Shown one piece after another: positions 32,232 to 39,310 of a DNA stretch of 39,310 nucleotides. Below the pieces are notes generated by a model. That model worked only from the letters and a program-made list of their open reading frames with translations. It was not told the DNA's origin and ran no database searches. How positions within the stretch are numbered: position 1 is the stretch's first letter; each line of letters opens with the position of its first letter. A program made the position numbers and the translations under genes. Source of the stretch: Actinomycetospora soli (GTDB taxonomy: Bacteria; Actinomycetota; Actinomycetes; Mycobacteriales; Pseudonocardiaceae); NCBI RefSeq assembly GCF_021026295.1, contig NZ_JAJNDA010000032.1, forward strand, positions 1 through 39,310. Reading direction: 5' to 3'.

Positions 32232-32265
32232 CTGCGCCCCGCGGGAGATCTCCCGCGGGGCGCAG
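32232..32265. terminator. Perfect 34-base palindrome, likely gcoB2 terminator
   Basis: Arms of 17 bases (CTGCGCCCCGCGGGAGA and its complement) meet with no spacer. It lies about 150 bases beyond the gcoB2 stop, between that gene and IS3 element 1. It could act as a terminator in either direction; no U tract is seen. Confidence 0.5.
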
Positions 32266-32285
32266 TCGTGAGGAGGGACGGGACG

Positions 32286-32399
32286 TCAGGGGATCGTCTG
32301 TTCCTCTGGGGAGAAGAGCATCGTGACGCCCCCGGAGAGCGGCTCCACCCCAGGGATCTTGTGCAGGAGTGGCAGGTGGGTGAGTCTCGTTGTGGGTGG
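32286..32399 (-). other. Short open stretch after gcoB2, possible gene remnant
   Basis: Between two in-frame stops the minus strand reads H-L-P-L-L-H-K-I-P-G-V-E-P-L-S-G-G-V and then T-M-L-F-S-P-E-E-Q-T-I-P-stop. It looks protein-like, but there is no start codon and I cannot name a family. It may be the tail of a gene once downstream of gcoB2. Confidence 0.25.
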
Positions 32400-32413
32400 T
32401 CAGGAGGACGTAC

Positions 32414-33454
32414 TCAGGAGGCTGCGGCGTCGACGTCGGGCACCGGGGGTGCGACGGTGAACTCCTCCTTGGAAATCATCCTCGGGGCCATGCGCCTGCG
32501 TTTGAGGGCCTTTACCGCTGCGGCCACCATGGCCGGCGGGCCGCACAGGAAGGCACTCATGCCCTTGCAGGAGGCGAAGTCGGCCACAACGGCGTCGGTC
32601 ACCATGCCGGTAGCGCCGTCCCAGTCCTGTTCGCTCAGCACCGGCCGGTAGTGGACGTGGTCGTGGCGGGTCTCGAGCTCGAGGAAGAACTCGACGTCGT
32701 AGAGATCGACCTTCCGCCGGCCACCGTGGTAGACGTACAGCTCCGGCGCCAGGTCCTCGGCGAGTGCGTGTTGCACGATCGACTTCAGCGGCGCGAGGCC
32801 GGTGCCGCCCCCGATGAGGATTACGGGGCCATCGGTCTTGTCCACGAGGTGGAACTGGCCGAGGGGGCCGCGCAGGGAGATGCGGTCCCCCACGGACAAC
32901 GAGCGGAAGATCCAGCGCTCCGTGGCGGCGCCGCCCTCGGTCAGCTTGATGTGGAACTCGAGCCGGCGGGTTTCCGACGGCGGGTTCGCCATGGAGTACT
33001 GGCGGGCGAGGGTCGTCCCGGGGATCAGCAGCTCTGCGTACTGACCCGCGTTGAACTGCATCGCCTCGTCGAGCTCGACGACCAGCCGGCGGGTCGCGGC
33101 AGCGATGTCGTCGAGCACGACGACGGTCCCCTCGTGATCGCGCAACGGGTGACGGGGAACACCGTCGTCGACGGCGCCCAGTGGCTCGACCACGAGGTCC
33201 GAGCGTGGGGCGGCCCTGCAGGCCAGGACCAGCCCGGAGTCGCGTTCCTCCGTGGTCAGGGTGTACTCGGGCGAGTCGCGGTGGTCGACCTCGCCGCAGA
33301 GGACCTTGAGCTTGCAGGTCCCGCAGGTGCCCTGGGTGCACGAGTGGGGTAGCCACTGGTTGGCCCGCAGGGCGGCATCGAGGACCGACTGGTCCTCTCC
33401 GACCGTGAGGTCCACGTCCTGGCCCGTGACTCGGACCGTGTACTTGTCAGCCAT
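32414..33454 (-). CDS. gcoB: GcoB-type three-domain reductase (copy 2)
   Basis: The 346-residue paralogue of the 9691-10719 product has 2Fe-2S ligands at the same positions (Cys39, Cys44, Cys47, Cys79), then R-Q-Y-S-M-A-N for FAD, G-G-T-G-L-A-P-L and F-L-C-G-P-P-A-M for NADH, and K-R-R-R-M-A-P-R near the end. An extra Cys is present at residue 53 (V-L-C-G-E). It starts 52 bases after gcoA2, unlike copy 1 where the gap is 2 bases. Sequence differences are spread throughout, so the pairs are old paralogues or separately acquired, not a recent duplication. Confidence 0.92.
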   Translation of the reverse strand: MADKYTVRVTGQDVDLTVGEDQSVLDAALRANQWLPHSCTQGTCGTCKLKVLCGEVDHRDSPEYTLTTEERDSGLVLACRAAPRSDLVVEPLGAVDDGVPRHPLRDHEGTVVVLDDIAAATRRLVVELDEAMQFNAGQYAELLIPGTTLARQYSMANPPSETRRLEFHIKLTEGGAATERWIFRSLSVGDRISLRGPLGQFHLVDKTDGPVILIGGGTGLAPLKSIVQHALAEDLAPELYVYHGGRRKVDLYDVEFFLELETRHDHVHYRPVLSEQDWDGATGMVTDAVVADFASCKGMSAFLCGPPAMVAAAVKALKRRRMAPRMISKEEFTVAPPVPDVDAAAS

Positions 33455-33506
33455 CTTCAGACGACTCCGCTCCAGTTCCGTTGCTGGTCCCGCGGTGAGC
33501 GGGCTC

Positions 33507-34721
33507 CTAGACCTCCCATTTCACGAACAGCTGCTTGGGTCCGCGGAAGCCCCAGCCCCAGAAGTTGACCTCGTGGTCGGTGTCGCGCTCGAGGTTGGGG
33601 ATCGCCTCGAAGAGCTCCTCGAGCCCGATGCGGACCACAGCGTTGGCGAAGTAGGTACCTGCGCAGGCGTGCTTGCCGCCGCCGAAGGTCATCGTCGGCC
33701 TGACCGGTCGGTCGAGGTCGTACTGGCTCGGCGCGTCGTAGGCGTGTTCGTCCTGGTTCGCCGAGCCGTAGGTGAGCATCACGATCGAGCCCTCCGGCAG
33801 GTCCACGCCGCCGACCGTGACGTCCCGTGCGGCCCGCTTGACGGCCGCGGACCAGATCGGCGCGACCCACCGCATCCCCTCGGCGGCCGCCCGCGGGATC
33901 AGCTCGGGGTCGTCGATGACCCGCTCCAGCTGCTCGGGTCGGCTGAACAGACCCGCAAGAGTGGTGGCCATCGCGTGTCCGGGCTCCTGCATCGCCCCCA
34001 GAAGGAAGACGTACAGGTTGGGGTAGATGACGTCGCGGCTGCGGGTCTGTCCCTCGGGCATCCCGTCGTGCAGCCAGTGCGAGATCGCGGTGTGGTCGGG
34101 CTGGGTGCTCCACTTGTCGATCTTCGGGTCGACGTGGGCGATGATCTCGGCCTTGGCCTCGTCACCCGGCCGGAAGCCCTCGGGGTTGGCGAACTCGCCG
34201 TTCTCGTCCACCGCAGCGTTGGTGAAGGACACGCTGAGCTTGTGGAACCACTCCCGGAGCTTGTCCGTGCTGACGTCGTCGAGGCCGAGCAGGTCGCCCA
34301 GTGCACGGACGCTGACCGGCTCGCAGTAGGCCGCCACGATGTCGACGTGGCCGTCGTTCTCGAAGGCGGCGATCCGCTCGCGGGCGAAGGGTCGGACCAG
34401 GTTGTCGATGTACTTGTCCACGGCCGACGGCTGCAGGTGAGGCTCGACCATGTCGCGGAGCTCGCGGTGCTCCTCGCCGTTCGTGTTGAGCAGCGCGGCG
34501 GGGCCGAAGGTCCGGCCGCCGGCCGCCGAGATCACCGCGGGCCAGTTCTCGTCGTCACGGGCGATCTGCTCGCAGAGCTCGCGCGTCGAGACCAGGTGCA
34601 TCCCGAGCGCGGGCACGAACGCCACCGGAGCCTCCTTCCGCAGCCGCTCGTAGAACGGGTACGGGTCGGCCTCGAGCTGCTCCATGGTGATGTCGTTGAC
34701 GAAGTCCGGGGTGATGGTCAC
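33507..34721 (-). CDS. gcoA: Cytochrome P450, CYP255A/GcoA-type aryl-ether O-demethylase (copy 2)
   Basis: The 404-residue protein has the heme loop [10 protein letters not shown] (Cys near 350), the GcoA-type I-helix [21 protein letters not shown] and W-G-W-G-F-R-G-P. The recalled GcoA active-site phenylalanines are therefore kept. It differs from copy 1 nearby: [11 protein letters not shown] instead of G-H-P-N-V-L, and I-W-S-A-A-V-K instead of I-W-S-A-V-A-R. It probably acts on a related but distinct aryl ether. GTG 34721 follows GAGGAG. The gene lies between two IS3 elements, and its likely AraC partner is displaced to 37989. Confidence 0.92.
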   Translation of the reverse strand: MTITPDFVNDITMEQLEADPYPFYERLRKEAPVAFVPALGMHLVSTRELCEQIARDDENWPAVISAAGGRTFGPAALLNTNGEEHRELRDMVEPHLQPSAVDKYIDNLVRPFARERIAAFENDGHVDIVAAYCEPVSVRALGDLLGLDDVSTDKLREWFHKLSVSFTNAAVDENGEFANPEGFRPGDEAKAEIIAHVDPKIDKWSTQPDHTAISHWLHDGMPEGQTRSRDVIYPNLYVFLLGAMQEPGHAMATTLAGLFSRPEQLERVIDDPELIPRAAAEGMRWVAPIWSAAVKRAARDVTVGGVDLPEGSIVMLTYGSANQDEHAYDAPSQYDLDRPVRPTMTFGGGKHACAGTYFANAVVRIGLEELFEAIPNLERDTDHEVNFWGWGFRGPKQLFVKWEV

Positions 34722-34742
34722 GGTGCTCCTCGTTCAGGTCAG

Positions 34743-34762
34743 GCCCGCCGGCGTTGGCGGGC
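34743..34762. promoter_or_regulatory. Hairpin in the gcoA2 leader
   Basis: GCCCGCC (34743-34749) and GGCGGGC (34756-34762) form a perfect 7-pair stem 22 bases before GTG 34721. It would lie in the 5' leader and could affect translation. A possible -10 element CCTAGGAC lies just beyond (34783-34776 on the minus strand). Confidence 0.35.
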
Positions 34763-34922
34763 GCTCATGCACTCGGTCCTAGGTTCGATCTACGCGACCA
34801 GCGTCACAACGCGCGTTCCGGCATGGTGGATAACCAGCCGTCAAAGGGGACTTGTTTACGGCTTGCCCATCGGACGCCGGAAGGTCACCCCGTGATGTCG
34901 CGGCCGAGGATCTGCCGCGCGA

Positions 34923-35186
34923 TCACCCACTTGACTGGAACCTGACCCCTCCCTCCACTGGCAGACCGTCGACCACGATCTCACCCACATAAAGATCCAC
35001 TTCGGCCCCTGCATCAACAAGCACGTAGACCGGTTCAGTTGCGGGCGCCGCAGATCGATCCATCCGGCTAGCGTAGACCAATTCGCTTGTGAGAGGGCCT
35101 CTCTCGCACTCATACACGAGAGTATCTACGAACAACTGCCAACCAAGCTCGGCTCTGACTCCAGTTTCTTCCTCACCTGAGCTCAC
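34923..35186 (-). CDS. Small protein of unknown function (87 aa)
   Basis: I do not recognise the family. The product is acidic (S-G-E-E-E-T-G near the start) with beta-strand-like stretches (W-Q-L-F-V-D-T-L-V-Y; V-Y-V-L-V-D-A-G-A-E-V-D-L-Y-V-G-E-I-V-V-D-G). Base composition is less GC-rich than its neighbours, suggesting acquisition with the mobile elements. Beyond its stop another frame reads V-K-W-V-I-A-R-Q-I-L-G-R-D-I-T-G-stop (to 34885), possibly a remnant of a different gene. Confidence 0.4.
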   Translation of the reverse strand: MSSGEEETGVRAELGWQLFVDTLVYECERGPLTSELVYASRMDRSAAPATEPVYVLVDAGAEVDLYVGEIVVDGLPVEGGVRFQSSG

Positions 35187-35324
35187 GTGGGCGAGCTGCC
35201 CGAAGCTCGTGATCCATTCGGGGCCGAGCTCTCAAGCTTAAGAAGTTCGCGTCCTGGGCCACAGAGGGAGCTAGTCACCTCGTAGTTTCCCGAGACTGTC
35301 AGTGCGTGCTGTCATCTTGGCAGT

Positions 35325-35573
35325 ATGGAAGCGGCAGCTGAGCACATTGCGCGTATCCGCGCGGGAAACCTGCGAGTCCCGCGCGCAGAATTTGTTGCTG
35401 TCTGGACCATGGCAGAGCGGCGATGTGAGGGCCAAGCCGGGCAGGGGATTGACGACTGGTATGCCGCCGCCGTGGTCGCAACGTGCAGCTGGATCGCGTG
35501 CGCGATCTATCGGCCCCCCTGGGGTCGGCCGCATCCAGTGATGGCGCTAAGAGAACGTCCCCGGAGCTGCTAG
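35325..35573 (+). CDS. Small protein of unknown function (82 aa), possibly truncated
   Basis: The start M-E-A-A-A-E-H-I-A-R-I-R-A-G-N-L-R-V-P-R-A-E-F-V-A-V-W looks like a genuine helical protein of a type I have seen as hypothetical in actinobacterial accessory DNA. The end, rich in Arg and Pro, looks non-native, so the gene may be cut by rearrangement near IS3 element 2. The ribosome site is weak. No function is proposed. Confidence 0.4.
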   Translation: MEAAAEHIARIRAGNLRVPRAEFVAVWTMAERRCEGQAGQGIDDWYAAAVVATCSWIACAIYRPPWGRPHPVMALRERPRSC

Positions 35574-35683
35574 ATCATCTTCCCCAGGCGGGATGAGGTT
35601 AGCGCGGTCTGATGGTCGGGGGTCAAGCCCGCCGTAGTGGGATCACCGAGGGGTGGAGTGTCCCCGCTTCGACGGACAGTCGG

Positions 35684-36565
35684 TCAGGCTGCGGGATCGG
35701 CTATCTCGGTCAGCGTCCGATATCCTAATTCGTACTCGGCGGGTGTCAAATAGCCGAGGTGGGAGTGGCGCCAGCGTCGGTTGTAGTCTCCTTCGATCCA
35801 CAGGAACGTGGCTTGGCGCAGTTCAGTGAGCCCGTTCCAGGGTCGGGTGTGGATCAGCTCCTTCTTGTAGGTCGCGAAGAACGACTCCGCGACCGCGTCG
35901 TCGTAGCAGGTCGCTCGCCGGCCCATCGACCGACGGATCCCGCGGGCCTCACAGAATGCGGTGAACTCGGCGCTGGTGAATTGCGTTCCCCTGTCCGAGT
36001 GGAAAATCAGGCCCGGCTCGGGGCGTCTTGTGGCGATGGCCTGGGTCAGGGCGTCGGTGACCAGGTCGGTGCGCATGTGCTGGTCGATTGCCCACCCGAC
36101 GACCTTGCGGGAGGCCAGGTCGATCACGGTGGCCAGGAAGCAGAACCCGTCGACGGTGTCGATGTAGGTGATGTCGCCGGCCCAGACGGTGTCGAGGGCC
36201 TCGACGTCGAACTGCTGGCCGAGCAGGTCCGGCGCGTCGATCGGGCGCCAGCGCCACGGGGTGCGCCCGTGCAGGCCCGCCGCGCGCATCAGCCGCCACA
36301 CCCGCTTGCGGCCGACCCGCCAGCCCTGCGCGGTCAGCTCCGCCCACACCCGCCGGACCCCGAGCCGGCCGGGCAGCTGGTCGTACTGCTCGCGGATCTC
36401 GGCGCTCAACTCGGCGTCGTCGAGGTCGCGGCGCGAGGGCAGCCGGCGGCGCCAGTCGTAGTACCCCGAGCGCGACACCTCGAGCGATGCGCACATGAAG
36501 CTCACCGGGAACGCGTCAGCGGGATCGTCGGAGTCGGCCCAGTTCGCGATCGCCGCGTACTTCAC
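35684..36565 (-). CDS. IS3 orfB (DDE integrase-core transposase)
   Basis: The 293-residue protein has the HTH_21-like start (L-E-V-S-R-S-G-Y-Y-D-W-R), L-G-V-R-R-V-W-A-E-L, and all three DDE residues: W-A-G-D-I-T-Y-I, F-H-S-D-R-G-T-Q-F and A-V-A-E-S-F-F-A-T-Y-K-K-E. The C-terminal Y-N-R-R-W-R-H-S-H-L-G-Y-L-T-P-A-E-Y is typical. The annotated GTG overlaps the orfA stop, but the functional product is expected by -1 frameshifting from orfA. It looks intact. Confidence 0.93.
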   Translation of the reverse strand: MKYAAIANWADSDDPADAFPVSFMCASLEVSRSGYYDWRRRLPSRRDLDDAELSAEIREQYDQLPGRLGVRRVWAELTAQGWRVGRKRVWRLMRAAGLHGRTPWRWRPIDAPDLLGQQFDVEALDTVWAGDITYIDTVDGFCFLATVIDLASRKVVGWAIDQHMRTDLVTDALTQAIATRRPEPGLIFHSDRGTQFTSAEFTAFCEARGIRRSMGRRATCYDDAVAESFFATYKKELIHTRPWNGLTELRQATFLWIEGDYNRRWRHSHLGYLTPAEYELGYRTLTEIADPAA

Positions 36566-36855
36566 GGCTGGTCTTTCGCGAACCAGGTCGCTACTTTTTT
36601 TGCGAAGTCACGCTCCATCCGCAGCGTCGCGTTCTCTACGCGCAGCCGTTCGAGTTCCTCACGCTCATCGACCGCCAACGGCTTGTCGGCATCAGCGGCT
36701 GTGCGGGCCTGCTTGGCTTTTTTCACCCACTTGCCCAACGTCATCTCGTGAACATTGATCGACCGGGCCACCTCCGCGATCGAGCGGCCCGAATCCAGAA
36801 CCAGCGCCACCGCCTGGTCCTTGTGCTCCTGTGTGAAGTGTCGCCGCGTCGCCAC
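36562..36855 (-). CDS. IS3 orfA
   Basis: The 97-residue protein has a transposase_8 helix-turn-helix (F-T-Q-E-H-K-D-Q-A-V-A-L-V; I-N-V-H-E-M-T-L-G-K-W-V-K-K) and a zipper (E-R-L-R-V-E-N-A-T-L-R-M-E-R). A run of seven A (36601-36595 on the minus strand) in its last third is a standard -1 slippery site. Shifting there reads K-K-S-S-D-L-V-R-E-R-P-A-V-K-Y and enters orfB without a stop. Confidence 0.92.
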   Translation of the reverse strand: MATRRHFTQEHKDQAVALVLDSGRSIAEVARSINVHEMTLGKWVKKAKQARTAADADKPLAVDEREELERLRVENATLRMERDFAKKVATWFAKDQP

Positions 36856-36994
36856 GGTCGGTCCCTCCGCTACGGGTCAAGCAACCCTACGCGGCTGTCC
36901 GCCAGACCGGGGACGCTCCAAGCCCATGGGGATCGATACGGCTGTGTTTGAGACACGAGCACATCCGGCACTCGATCCGCTCAGCCTCAACGTA

Positions 36995-37009
36995 AGAGCC
37001 GCGGGCTCT
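36995..37009 (-). terminator. Short hairpin after IclR gene
   Basis: AGAGCC-GCG-GGCTCT lies 22 bases beyond the stop of the IclR gene at 37031, between it and IS3 element 2. It is a weak candidate terminator. Confidence 0.3.
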
Positions 37010-37030
37010 CACCCAGCGCACCACGTGCTG

Positions 37031-37837
37031 TCAGCTCGCCACCAGGTCCAGGCGTCCGGGCCCGCGACGAGCGGGAGCAGGAGCACCGTCGTCGGGAGCG
37101 GACAGCGACCGACTGATGGACGCTGCTGCTGACGTGACCGCTCGCTGGAGCACGGCCTGTGCCGAGACGAAACGATGCACGGGGACCGTCATGCTGATGG
37201 CCGCGACGACCGAACCCATCTCGTCGCGTACCGGAGCGGCGGCGCACCAGACGTCGGTCACCGTCTCTCCGCGGTCGATCGCGAAGCCCTGCATGCGGAC
37301 GGCGTTGAGCTCGTTCTCGAGGCTGTCCGGCGTCGTGATTGTCGCGGGAGTATGGCGCTTGAGCGGGCGCTCGAGCACGTGCCGGGCGACCTCGGCGGGG
37401 GAGCGGTGGGCAAGCAGCACCTTGCCGACTCCGTTGCAATGCGCGTCGACGGCCGCGCCGACACGTGTACCGGTGACCGTGACGACGTGGGTGCCGACCA
37501 CCTTGTCGAGGTAGAGCACCTTATAGCGCTCCAGGACCGCCAGGTGACAGGTCTCGCCGTGGCGGTGCACGAGCTCCTGGAGGACCGGAGCGGCGGCCGA
37601 CCGTACGTCTTGGCCGCAGCCCAGCGTGTCGCTCAGCTCGACCACACGCCACCCGATCCGGTAGCGCCCCCGTGCGCGGTTCTGCAGCAGGCCGGTTCCG
37701 ACCAGGCTCGACAGCAGGGCGTGGGCGCTCGAACGGGGGACGCCGATGACCTCGGCGACCTCCGACACGCCCCATTCCGGGCGCTCGACGGTGAAGAGGT
37801 CGAGGATCGGGCCGATCTTCTGGACGGTCTGCAGCAC
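37031..37837 (-). CDS. IclR-family transcriptional regulator
   Basis: The 268-residue protein has the winged helix (T-V-Q-K-I-G-P-I-L-D-L-F; V-I-G-V-P-R-S-S-A-H-A-L-L) and the IclR effector domain (H-C-N-G-V-G-K-V-L-L-A; G-F-A-I-D-R-G-E-T-V-T-D-V-W-C-A-A-A-P-V). GTG 37837 has GGAGG 5 bases upstream and is preferred to longer frames. It differs from the cat-linked IclR. No target gene is adjacent because IS3 element 2 lies directly downstream; it may once have controlled genes now separated. The effector is unknown. Confidence 0.87.
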   Translation of the reverse strand: MLQTVQKIGPILDLFTVERPEWGVSEVAEVIGVPRSSAHALLSSLVGTGLLQNRARGRYRIGWRVVELSDTLGCGQDVRSAAAPVLQELVHRHGETCHLAVLERYKVLYLDKVVGTHVVTVTGTRVGAAVDAHCNGVGKVLLAHRSPAEVARHVLERPLKRHTPATITTPDSLENELNAVRMQGFAIDRGETVTDVWCAAAPVRDEMGSVVAAISMTVPVHRFVSAQAVLQRAVTSAAASISRSLSAPDDGAPAPARRGPGRLDLVAS

Positions 37838-37988
37838 TGCGACCTCCGGTCGGGTGGTGGAACCGAGCCGGCCTGAGGTGGCGCTCCGATCGGGCCACCT
37901 CGCGGCTGTGACCCGGGACACTAAGGGGTTGGGCGTCGACTCGCGATCCGGTGAGCGCGAGGCGGGCTGGCCGATTTGCGCAGGACGG

Positions 37989-38966
37989 TCAGTCGGACCG
38001 CAGCGTGGTCGAGGGCGCCTCCCCGTACTCCTGGGCGTAGGCGGCCGCGAATCGCCCGAGGTGGCTGAAGCCCCATCGGTAGGCAATGTCGGCGACGGAG
38101 GCGCACGAGGGGTCGCTGACGACGAGCTCGGAGTGCACCCGGCGAAGTCGGACCGCCCGGAGGTGGGCTGTGGGCGTCGTCCCGGTCACCCGGCGGAAGC
38201 CGTCCTGGAGAGTGCGGACGCTGATCCCGCAGCGACTCGCTAGCTCAGGGACGGTCCACGGTTCCTCGGGTTGGTCCTCCAGGAGGTCGATGGCCTGCTT
38301 GATCGCTGTCGGAGCGACGGCGGCCGGCTCCTCGAGGAGCGATCGGACCTGCGGGTGGTCGAGCGCGTAGAGCAGGCCCGTGAGGATGCTCTGGGCAAGC
38401 GGACGGGTGATGAGCTTGTTGGTGACCAGACCGTCCGGCCGCCCGAGGAGGTCGACGAGCGCACGTGTCACGCACCACCAGTCACGCCCGGGCCCGCAGG
38501 TCAGGTCGAGACTGGGCCTGAGCGCCAGGGGGCCCGCGAACTCCGTGCGCGCGACATCGGCGAGCTGGCGCTCGAGTGCCGCGCGATCGATCTTGACGCC
38601 GACCAGTTCGCCGCCGTCTGCGAAGCCGCGGAACGACGTGGCGCCGTAGGGCCGGTAGACCGCGGCTGTTCCGGGGTCCGCGACGACTTCGTCGGAACCC
38701 GAGCGGCTGAGAAACCGGCCTCGCACCGGCACGTTGACTTCGTAGCTCGTCTCGAGGTCGTCGGTCTCGATGAGGACCTCGCCGCTGTAGCGCAGCACCC
38801 CGACCAGGATCGGACCGAATTGCATGGCCCGGATGTCCATCTCGAACGGTCTGTCCCGCTGGAGGACGGTAAGCCGGTGCGGAAAGTAGATCTTCGCGCC
38901 GAACTGTTCGGCCTGATCGGTCGCCCGGCAGTGGGCAGCGAGCACGTCGGTCTGCTCGTCGTCCAT
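37989..38966 (-). CDS. AraC-family regulator related to the gcoA1-linked AraC
   Basis: The 325-residue protein shares the N-terminal I-Y-F-P-H-R-L-T-V-L and Y-E-V-N-V-P-V-R-G-R-F segments with the protein encoded at 12088-13023. It ends in a normal AraC double helix-turn-helix (L-A-S-R-C-G-I-S-V-R-T-L-Q-D-G-F; I-A-Y-R-W-G-F-S-H-L-G-R-F-A-A-A-Y). ATG 38966 follows a G-rich site. The likeness suggests it is the regulator of the second gcoAB pair, now about 3.3 kb away across IS3 element 2 and the IclR gene. That link is inference. Confidence 0.85.
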   Translation of the reverse strand: MDDEQTDVLAAHCRATDQAEQFGAKIYFPHRLTVLQRDRPFEMDIRAMQFGPILVGVLRYSGEVLIETDDLETSYEVNVPVRGRFLSRSGSDEVVADPGTAAVYRPYGATSFRGFADGGELVGVKIDRAALERQLADVARTEFAGPLALRPSLDLTCGPGRDWWCVTRALVDLLGRPDGLVTNKLITRPLAQSILTGLLYALDHPQVRSLLEEPAAVAPTAIKQAIDLLEDQPEEPWTVPELASRCGISVRTLQDGFRRVTGTTPTAHLRAVRLRRVHSELVVSDPSCASVADIAYRWGFSHLGRFAAAYAQEYGEAPSTTLRSD

Positions 38967-39059
38967 GGCTACCCCCGAGCTCTGCCTGGTGGAAACCACG
39001 GTAGCCGATTCCAGCGGTCGGCCGTCGGGCTCGCGCCGACGGCCGTTCACCCGCTGGAC

Positions 39060-39310
39060 CTAGAGGATCACCACCGAGCGCAGCACGTCACCGTGGTGCA
39101 TCTTGTCGAACGAGGCCTCGACGTCGTCGAGCGAGATCCGCTCGGTGACGAACTTGTCGAGCGGGAACCGGCCCTGCAGGGCCAGGTCGACCAGCATCGG
39201 GAAGTCGCGGCTGGGCAGGCAGTCGCCGTACCAGGACGAGCGCAGCGACCCGCCGTGGGAGAAGAACGGCTGGAAGTCGGCCTCGAGCTTCATGTCCGGC
39301 GACGGCACGC
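39060..39310 (-). CDS. mscR: Mycothiol-dependent formaldehyde dehydrogenase, C-terminus (partial)
   Basis: Only the last 83 codons are inside the window; the gene continues past the right edge. The sequence [21 protein letters not shown], then [15 protein letters not shown] and [13 protein letters not shown], is characteristic of S-(hydroxymethyl)mycothiol dehydrogenase (zinc-dependent medium-chain family) rather than NDMA-dependent alcohol dehydrogenase. It would oxidise the mycothiol adduct of formaldehyde. It lies 94 bases upstream of the AraC gene in the same orientation, near gcoAB copy 2. Confidence 0.8.
   Translation of the reverse strand, partial: VPSPDMKLEADFQPFFSHGGSLRSSWYGDCLPSRDFPMLVDLALQGRFPLDKFVTERISLDDVEASFDKMHHGDVLRSVVIL

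Larger units (their letters stand above)
35654..36920 (-). mobile_element. IS3-family insertion sequence (element 2, about 1.27 kb)
   Basis: Imperfect inverted repeats start TGGAGYGTCCCCG at both ends and share CGGACAG further in. They enclose an intact orfA and orfB on the minus strand. No target duplication is evident (GGG on the left, AGC on the right). It is unlike element 1 in both proteins and ends, so the two do not form a simple composite transposon. With both frames open it may be active. Confidence 0.85.

Noticed and set aside
12047..34801. Shared CTGGTCGCG upstream of gcoA1 (12055-12047) and gcoA2 (34801-34793)
   Set aside because: Nine identical bases in high-GC DNA are weak evidence, and their distances to the candidate -10 boxes differ (61 versus 20 bases).
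30914..36920. Composite transposon carrying gcoAB copy 2
   Set aside because: The two IS3 elements differ in proteins, ends and frameshift sites, and neither has a visible target duplication, so they could not mobilise the segment as a pair.
1..39310. tRNA, rRNA, CRISPR array or replication origin
   Set aside because: No cloverleaf-like, rRNA-like or regularly spaced repeat array was recognised on either strand.

Overview
The window is high-GC, actinobacterial DNA. The actinobacterial signs are GTG/TTG starts, purine-rich ribosome binding sites, SigF-type sigma factors, a gamma-butyrolactone-receptor-like TetR, an F420-type PPOX protein and the C-terminus of a mycothiol-dependent formaldehyde dehydrogenase. 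The gene content (CYP255A/GcoA-type P450s, RuMP enzymes) suggests a soil Pseudonocardiales-type organism such as Pseudonocardia or Amycolatopsis. That placement is an inference. No rRNA, tRNA or CRISPR array was seen.

Region 1 (1-9557) is a formaldehyde and stress block. It holds a small unknown gene (117-440, minus), a STAS-like protein, a TetR and an AraC regulator. These are followed by a plus-strand series: DJ-1/PfpI protein, ABM-domain protein, 6-phospho-3-hexuloisomerase, 3-hexulose-6-phosphate synthase, a SigF-like sigma factor, glutathione-independent formaldehyde dehydrogenase, a second SigF-like sigma factor, a SnoaL-like protein and a PPOX protein. Three near-identical operator-promoter elements (inverted repeat CGATTCCGG-N13-CCGGAATCG, then a CCTASCGT -10 region about 56 bp from the repeat start) lie upstream of the unknown gene, the STAS gene and the DJ-1/RuMP series.

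Region 2 (9691-20863) is the aromatic O-demethylation and catechol block. gcoA-gcoB (P450 and three-domain reductase, guaiacol O-demethylase family) is divergent from an AraC regulator. A long minus-strand cat series follows: flavin reductase, HpaB/PheA1-type phenol hydroxylase, catechol 1,2-dioxygenase, muconate cycloisomerase, a RibF-like FAD synthetase with a degenerate kinase half, a SnoaL-fold protein and an enol-lactone hydrolase. A divergent IclR gene controls or borders it. Muconolactone isomerase (catC) is not visible, and the SnoaL-fold protein is a candidate stand-in.

Region 3 (21202-28889) supplies substrates. An overlapping operon encodes an R2lox-like diiron oxidase, an MFS transporter and an SDR, with UbiX 40 bp further on. 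A LysR gene is divergent from a sodium:solute symporter gene that overlaps a UbiD decarboxylase. A reasonable pathway is import of a methoxylated or hydroxylated benzoate, decarboxylation by UbiD with UbiX-made prenyl-FMN (for example vanillate to guaiacol or 4-hydroxybenzoate to phenol), conversion to catechol by GcoAB or the phenol hydroxylase, and ring cleavage by CatA/CatB. Formaldehyde released by GcoAB would go to the RuMP enzymes and formaldehyde dehydrogenases of region 1 and the right edge.

Region 4 (28890-39310) is a mobile-element zone holding a second system. It contains fragments of an acyl-CoA dehydrogenase, tyrosine integrase, HchA, IS630, IS256 and probably IS21, plus two IS3-family elements (30914-32205 and 35654-36920). 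Between the IS3 elements is a second gcoA-gcoB pair and a small unknown gene. Beyond them are an IclR gene, a second AraC related to the one beside gcoA1, and the end of mscR.
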